Assembly (NCBI RefSeq): GCF_048128805.1
Contig: NC_136005.1
Location: 15,557,760 to 15,621,759 of the forward strand
Source: Centroberyx gerrardi
Lineage: Eukaryota > Chordata > Actinopteri > Beryciformes > Berycidae
Direction of reading: 5' to 3'
DNA length: 64,000 nt
Shown: piece after piece, positions 58,974 through 64,000 of the stretch
Layout: each line of letters opens with the position of its first letter
Position numbering within the stretch: the stretch's first letter is position 1
Notes under the pieces: model-generated
Database searches by the model: none
Told to the model about the DNA's origin: nothing
Seen by the model: the letters and a program-made list of their open reading frames with translations, nothing else
Translations under genes and position numbers: made by a program

Positions 58974-59934
58974 CCTTACACACACTTTCATTGGACAGCA
59001 GTGCCATGCAGTAGCATGTTAATGAGATGACTCCCTCTCTTGCAGGTATTTGCCACAGGTTACAGCTTTTCCTTTCCATTCCTTGCCTCACATGTGCTGT
59101 CAGTCTCTGGGAACAAAGCATCTCTGTACAAGTATGTTTTCCCCCCTGAGTTGGACCGCCCCACGCTGGCTATCATTGGGCTAGTGCAGCCACTGGGAGC
59201 CATTATGCCAATCTCTGAGATGCAGGCCAGATGGGCCACACGTGTCTTTAAAGGTGACACGTGCTTTAAAATTGGAACTTTTTCACATTATCCTTCACAG
59301 AAATACTTGAGGTTGAAGTAGGGCATTTACTCAATTGTCAACTCTGTTCTCATTACATACAGGCTGTAACAAGCTTCCTTCAATGGCTGCCATGCTGAAG
59401 GATGTTCAGTGCAAGCGGGAGAGCATGGCTGTAAGGTACTGCAGTGGATTTATTCAATTCAATGATTGCTTATTTAGGATCTAAAAGATACCAATGTTTG
59501 GCTCTGGTCTCTTTTTCAGGTATGTTACCAGCCAGAGACACACCATCCAGGTTGACTTTATCAAGTACATGGATGAGATAGCAGAGCAGGTGGGGGTTCG
59601 ACCCAGCATCCTGAGGCTGCTACTGACGGATCCCAGGCTGGGACTGAGTGTGATCCTGGGTCCCCCTACACCATACCAGTATCGTCTTAGAGGGCCAGGA
59701 AAGTGGGCTGGGGCCCGTCAGGCCATCCTCACTCAATGGGAGAGAGTGGCCCAACCCATGAAGACCAGACCGTCTGATCAGCCCGAGCCCAAGCGCTCCT
59801 TTATGTTGCCTCTGATTCTGTCGGCCGCTGCCCTGGGCCTGGCTGCCTATTTCAGCAGGAGCAGCCTGCCAGCCTTCCTACAAGAGCCCAGTGCACTGCT
59901 GGACTGGATGAAGGGCTACCTGCCTGCACAGTGA
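54513..59934 (+). CDS. fmo5-like: Flavin-containing monooxygenase, gene F (FMO5-like), 556 aa
   Basis: Nine exons: 54513-54644, 56416-56604, 56863-57028, 58088-58230, 58332-58528, 58700-58847, 59046-59253, 59363-59435 and 59520-59934. All lengths match B and the frame is open. FMO motifs and the tail anchor are intact. Residues are a mosaic. It is B-like at 49 (Ala), 62 (Thr), 74 (Ile), 81 (Tyr), 232 (Leu), 236 (Phe), 240 (Ala), 377-379 (Ala-Ile-Met) and 464 (Ile). It is C-E-like at 3 (Gln), 66 (Arg), 254 (Thr), 259 (Arg), the VDFIKY part of exon 9 and 468 (Pro). Private changes are Cys97 and Val418. Intron 1 is the longest of the set (1771 bp), starts like that of B and ends like those of C-E. 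Confidence 0.96.
54725..56090. repeat. Repeat-rich middle of intron 1, gene F
   Basis: About 55195-55365 contains the CTTTTTACTTTTACTTAAGT type of sequence, a very common teleost dispersed repeat, ending with a TCTTTCCACCACTG-type motif. About 55565-55715 is a self-complementary simple repeat built on TCAGAATTCTGACTTTAAAG. The remainder is AT-rich without recognisable features. Confidence 0.6.
58872..58971. repeat. (CA)n microsatellite, intron 6 of gene F
   Basis: This is the longest CA run of the five genes, with a few CATA interruptions. Confidence 0.95.
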
Positions 59935-62600
59935 CCTGCAATTAAAGCACATCAGCTCATTATGCTGATCATTATGACTGTATAATACATGGCTGACTTG
60001 CTTGTAGGCTCTTTTAATAATTAACATACTGATCATTACTATACAGTTTCTTCAACGTTATCCCCATGTCCACTAATGGACAAAGATCCAGTACATTAGT
60101 CAATGATGCCACCTAATGGTGGCTTTAGAGTGCAGCTGATGCTATGCTTGAAAAAGCTATTATTTTGTGTATAGTCTTTTGTGTCTCACTGCATAGAATA
60201 GGGATCATGTGTTTGCTGGGCTCTCCCTAGCCAATTCATGAAGTTATAAATCAATGTAAATCAGATGTTGTTTTTAAAAGCCAATACATAAAGATGACAT
60301 AAAGCTTTGCACTGCTTTTGCTTGGCACAGTTTCCAACAATTCTGCTGAATCAAGACTCACCAAATTAAAAATTGTGAATACCAAGGAATATGTTGCAGT
60401 TCTTTGGGAAGAAATGTGTTTATTACTATTGTGTATTTTGTAGTTTGTATTTCACAGGTTAGAAAAAAGACTTTTCTAAAAAAAACAAAAAACAAAAACA
60501 GTTTGCATTTGAAAATGAGATAACGAGAATCAGACAATCATCAAGAAAAATCATTGATCACACTACTCACAACTGCATTATGGCTTCAGCTTCAGGATCA
60601 GTACAGGAAGGCAAGTATGGCTAAGAAGCAATGACACATAAAGGGTGTAAAACACAGGATGCCATGTTCAAGGGACATATCTCTAGTAAAACCTGCCACA
60701 TGCCCCTTAATCACAAAGTTGACCCTTTAGGCTTTGGGAGAATCAAAATCTAGAAAGCGATGTTTCTAAATCTTGGCAGTCAGGGAATTTGATAAGTCCT
60801 GTGTGGAGAGTAATGCTAAACAATGTATCTAAGTCATGTCATTTCAGTCTTGCCCATTGAGTTTTGAAACGGATCATGTTGTCTGTTCAAATAATAACCT
60901 GTTGTATTTAAAAAGATCTACATTCCTTGTCCCCAGTTCTATATGTTGATACATTTGTTTAAGGTAGTTCAGTTTGTTTAAGAGGTAGGCCTATTTTTAA
61001 TTAATAGAACTACACATTTTGAGGCATTCACCTATGTGCCAAAATAGAAGAGAATAGGCTACACTAGAATAGAATCAGTGATGTAGTGGTGCATAAAAGG
61101 TTGGTAAACTATAAGCTCCATTTGGAATCACCAAAAGGAGAGCAGCCACCTATGTAGGCCTAAACAAAAAAAGAATTACATAGTGCTGATTTAAGTTTTA
61201 TTTTCATGTAACTTGCATCAGTGTGATACCACTTTCTGCGATCAATACTAAGAAGTTATATCAGATTAAGGCTACATTAGCTTATAAAGGTGTGTAAATA
61301 AAAAACAAAAGTAAAGAGTTTAGGTTGGTTTACATCCCTCTATTGCATCCCTGACAACAAAATGGAATATAGAGAGAAGCCACGGGAGTAGGAGTTAATG
61401 TGCATGTTCATAAAATCATCATACAAAAAATCTCAGTCCACACACCTAGCAGGCTGGACTTACAACAGACTTCAAACAAACCGCCGCGCGGCAAGCACCG
61501 GAGGACCCCGGAAAAGGAATCGTCCACGCATCACTCGTTACCATTTGGGTTGCCAGGTTTAGGACTGCCCGTGGTAAAGCAATTCAAGGGAAGTCGGTGA
61601 TTTGAGATTCACGTATTCAATTAATTCAGCCGCTTTTGCTGTAACTCCTCGTTTATAAAATAATATAAATGATAATAATGATAAACGATGTGTAGCCTAT
61701 GAATATAATAGTCCACCTATTCCTGAAGTGTCAAGTTAGACTACACGACTGACAAATCCTACAGGATTCTCAATTGCATACATCTAACTTTCTAACCAAG
61801 CAGCACTGACTGGGCCCTATGTTTAGGTGAAATGGTTCAATTTACCCTTATCCCTAATAGATATCCTAAGTAATTCAATGCAGTATTGCAGCGTAACCTT
61901 ACTTTCCTGCATAGTGTCCACTTGTAACCTGCAAAGTCATTGTGGTTGAGTGTCTCTATGTTGCACCTATTGAGACCACCAAGGATCAGTGACTGTGTTT
62001 ATTTGCAGCCTATTTTAATATTGCTTTACTAGAATACCTTACACTAATTCCATATGGAACACTCCAATTGGACCAGAGTTACCCAACTGCGCCAATGAAA
62101 CTTTGAAGTGCTTGGGATTGTTTCTTGCCTATTAAAACAGTTAACACCACCTGCTACAGTCCAGCTTTCAGCCTTGTTGAGTGGATAACACAGTTGCAGC
62201 CTGCATGTAAAGATAGTCGGGTTAGGCATAACTGCATCAGATCATGATAATGACTAGTTAATCTGTATCCTTCATCCAGACTTGTCATTTTAAACGTAAT
62301 GTATTCCTTTCCTTTCTTGCCAGTAGTGCTAAATAAACACAACACTTCTTCATCTCCCTTTTCAGTGGTAGAAAAGATTAAAAAAAGTCAATAGGCAGCA
62401 ACATGATAAAACCCTTATTAGTGATGCAGTGGTAAATACTAAGGTGGGTAAACTATGACCTCCAGTTGGTGGTCAGCAAACAACCACCAATATAAACAAA
62501 GATCAATTATATTTCCAGAAAAGCATACATTTTTGCTTTTTCCTTTAAAATATGTATAAGGCTACATCGGTTTGACACAACTTATTATGATGTATGTTAT
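59935..62600. other. Right flank of the FMO cluster, no gene seen
   Basis: The first 200 bp are a diverged form of the B-E 3' flank without the SINE/LINE-tail segment. After that the sequence is AT-rich and I find no exons or named repeats. A short CG-rich patch at about 61485-61530 (CCGCCGCGCGGCAAG) stands out but has no other gene-like signal. Confidence 0.5.
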
Positions 62601-62819
62601 GAATTGAGAGCAATACGATTTATGTCAGCATAAAAAGAGTGTAAAATCCATTCCTAAATAAAAGATAGATAAACTGAGTATAGTTGGGTTTACTCTACAT
62701 GAGTGATCCTAATTGTGTGAAATGTGCGACTGAAGACCTGCATAGGGGGGTTAGAGTCATTGAAAGGGGGATATCAGCAGATAAATCTGGCAACTGCAGT
62801 CTGCCATCTTTGATTGTGC

Positions 62820-63194
62820 GACAGGCCGCGGCGCGAGCGGGGCCTCACTCAACTAGAGAAACGGTCTGGCACGAGATAACGGGTGGGGAAAGATACAGAA
62901 ACACAGGACGACCACGGACCGGTTCCCCCAGTAACGCCCGAACAGCCAAGGACAGACTGACAGCGAGAAGGGGCGTAGAATAAGTGACGGGACCCGTGCA
63001 TGTGGAGAGCGGTTTGTTGGCTGCCAGCGAGCAAACTAGCTAACCATCGTTAGCCGAACTGGGTTAGCAGGCTAGCCAGCTTTTGTAATCCGCCGGCCAG
63101 ACACACACTCGTTCACCACAAACCAGGCCAAAACCAGACTTCAAGTCAGGCCGCACGACAGACAAGAGGACAAAGAAGGGACCGGCGGTGGCAG
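62820..63194 (+). promoter_or_regulatory. CpG-rich probable promoter and first noncoding exon of the next gene
   Basis: CG dinucleotides and GC content rise sharply here against an AT-rich background. The stretch ends with GGCGGTGGCAG followed by GTGGGTC, a plausible splice donor on the + strand after 63194. No convincing protein frame is visible; a 99-codon frame at 62684-62983 looks incidental. In mammals the gene after the FMO cluster is PRRC2C, which begins with a noncoding exon, so that is a reasonable guess from synteny alone. Confidence 0.45.
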
Positions 63195-64000
63195 GTGGGT
63201 CGGCATGTCAAGGAAGTTGGAATCTGTTTTTGGAGGTTTGGGGCAAAGGCTGATGTGTTGGTGTTCAAATAACGTTAGCTGGTTAGCAAGCAGCTGGCTA
63301 GCTTGCTCTGGCCACACAGTGCAGTGAGAGCGAACGGGCTGAATGTGGATGTGATGGCGACCAGAGCGAAACGAAACTGTGCTAAACGATGCAAGCTGTT
63401 GACCTGGCCTGTTACGGCACCACGTTGCACATCACATATCAAAATCTGTGTTGTTGTGTATGTGATATTGTTGACGTGCAGATAACTTTGGTGCAGTGAA
63501 AGCGTTATTTGTGCCGAGTGTGGTGAGTTCCGGGCGGAGAGGGCCCCTGCTCCCTGCCGCTGTGATACCACCCTGCCCACCAGTAATTTGGTTCATGAGG
63601 AAGGACGGCCTGCACACTCATCAATGCCACTGATTTACAGAAACATGACGACGTTCTAAATTGGGCAGTCATCTCAGCTAGTATTTGAATAGGCTTAAAT
63701 AGGCCTTGTATTGCATTGGTGTTATATTACGTTATATGCTCATTTTGCATGTTGTCAGATTTTGTGGGTAGATGATCACTGAACCATCCAGATCCAACAG
63801 ATTTTCCCATAAAGAAAATGCATTTTTATTGTGTGCATGCTCATGAGTCTGGCAGGGTTTGACAGTGAAGGGCTCCAAATGATTCATCATCTCCATCTGC
63901 AGACGTGGAAACCAATGGAGAGAGGATAAACAGGCAACATGGTATTGTTTTCTATGTGTTGCACCCATGGTCTGGAATGGGTTTGCATTGGAGTGGTTTG
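63195..64000. other. Probable first intron of the next gene
   Basis: CG content falls off gradually to about 63560, then the sequence is ordinary AT-rich DNA. No exon is recognised before the end of the window. Confidence 0.4.

Noticed and set aside
62684-62983. 99-codon frame as a protein gene
   Set aside because: It has no recognisable domain and lies across the edge of the CpG-rich block. The region fits a 5' noncoding exon better.

Overview
The window is vertebrate nuclear DNA, almost certainly from a ray-finned fish. Genes are split by short GT-AG introns, CA microsatellites are frequent, and many repeats are of types typical of teleosts (TTAA-flanked MITEs, L2-like LINE tails, tRNA-type SINEs, Gypsy and DIRS fossils). 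There is no bacterial-type operon, CRISPR array or rRNA/tRNA gene. The species cannot be fixed from the sequence.

The core is a tandem cluster of flavin-containing monooxygenase (FMO) genes, all on the + strand. Each intact gene has nine coding exons. Gene A (10536-16595, 546 aa) is one lineage. A broken relative of A, pseudogene P (18889-20191), follows it. Then come five intact genes of a second, FMO5-like lineage, each 556 aa: B (22634-25992), C (32317-36432), D (39895-44010), E (47473-51409) and F (54513-59934). C, D and E repeat with a period of exactly 7578 bp between start codons and differ at only a few residues. F is a mosaic of B-like and C-E-like segments. All six genes keep the FAD and NADPH GxGxxG motifs, the FxGxxxHxxxY signature, the FATGY motif and a hydrophobic C-terminal tail.

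Left part (1-10535): unassigned DNA with a 21-bp tandem repeat; a broken Ty3/Gypsy pol fossil on the - strand (about 1860-4690) with a foreign, LTR-like segment inside; then a 2333-bp tandem duplication (two full copies plus a partial third, 4724-10241) that ends about 300 bp before gene A. Each full copy carries a GC-rich minisatellite and the 3' end of a LINE.

Intergenic parts: the B-C interval holds a YqaJ-nuclease-like fragment and a 2.56-kb terminal-inverted-repeat insertion with a 4-bp target duplication and a nested DIRS fossil. Three paralogous empty sites downstream of C, D and E confirm the insertion. The C-D, D-E and E-F intervals are copies of one another and carry a TTAA MITE, an L1-type LINE fragment, in two of three a 215-bp insertion, and a candidate noncoding first exon. 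Gene C lacks this upstream region.

Right part (59935-64000): mostly featureless AT-rich DNA, then a CpG-rich block at about 62820-63194 ending in a good splice donor, probably the first noncoding exon of the next gene.

The FMO enzymes are expected on the ER membrane, oxygenating soft nucleophiles (N, S) with FAD, NADPH and O2. Recent local amplification suggests dosage expansion or new substrate ranges. The very high identity of the repeats also makes assembly duplication an alternative that must be excluded.
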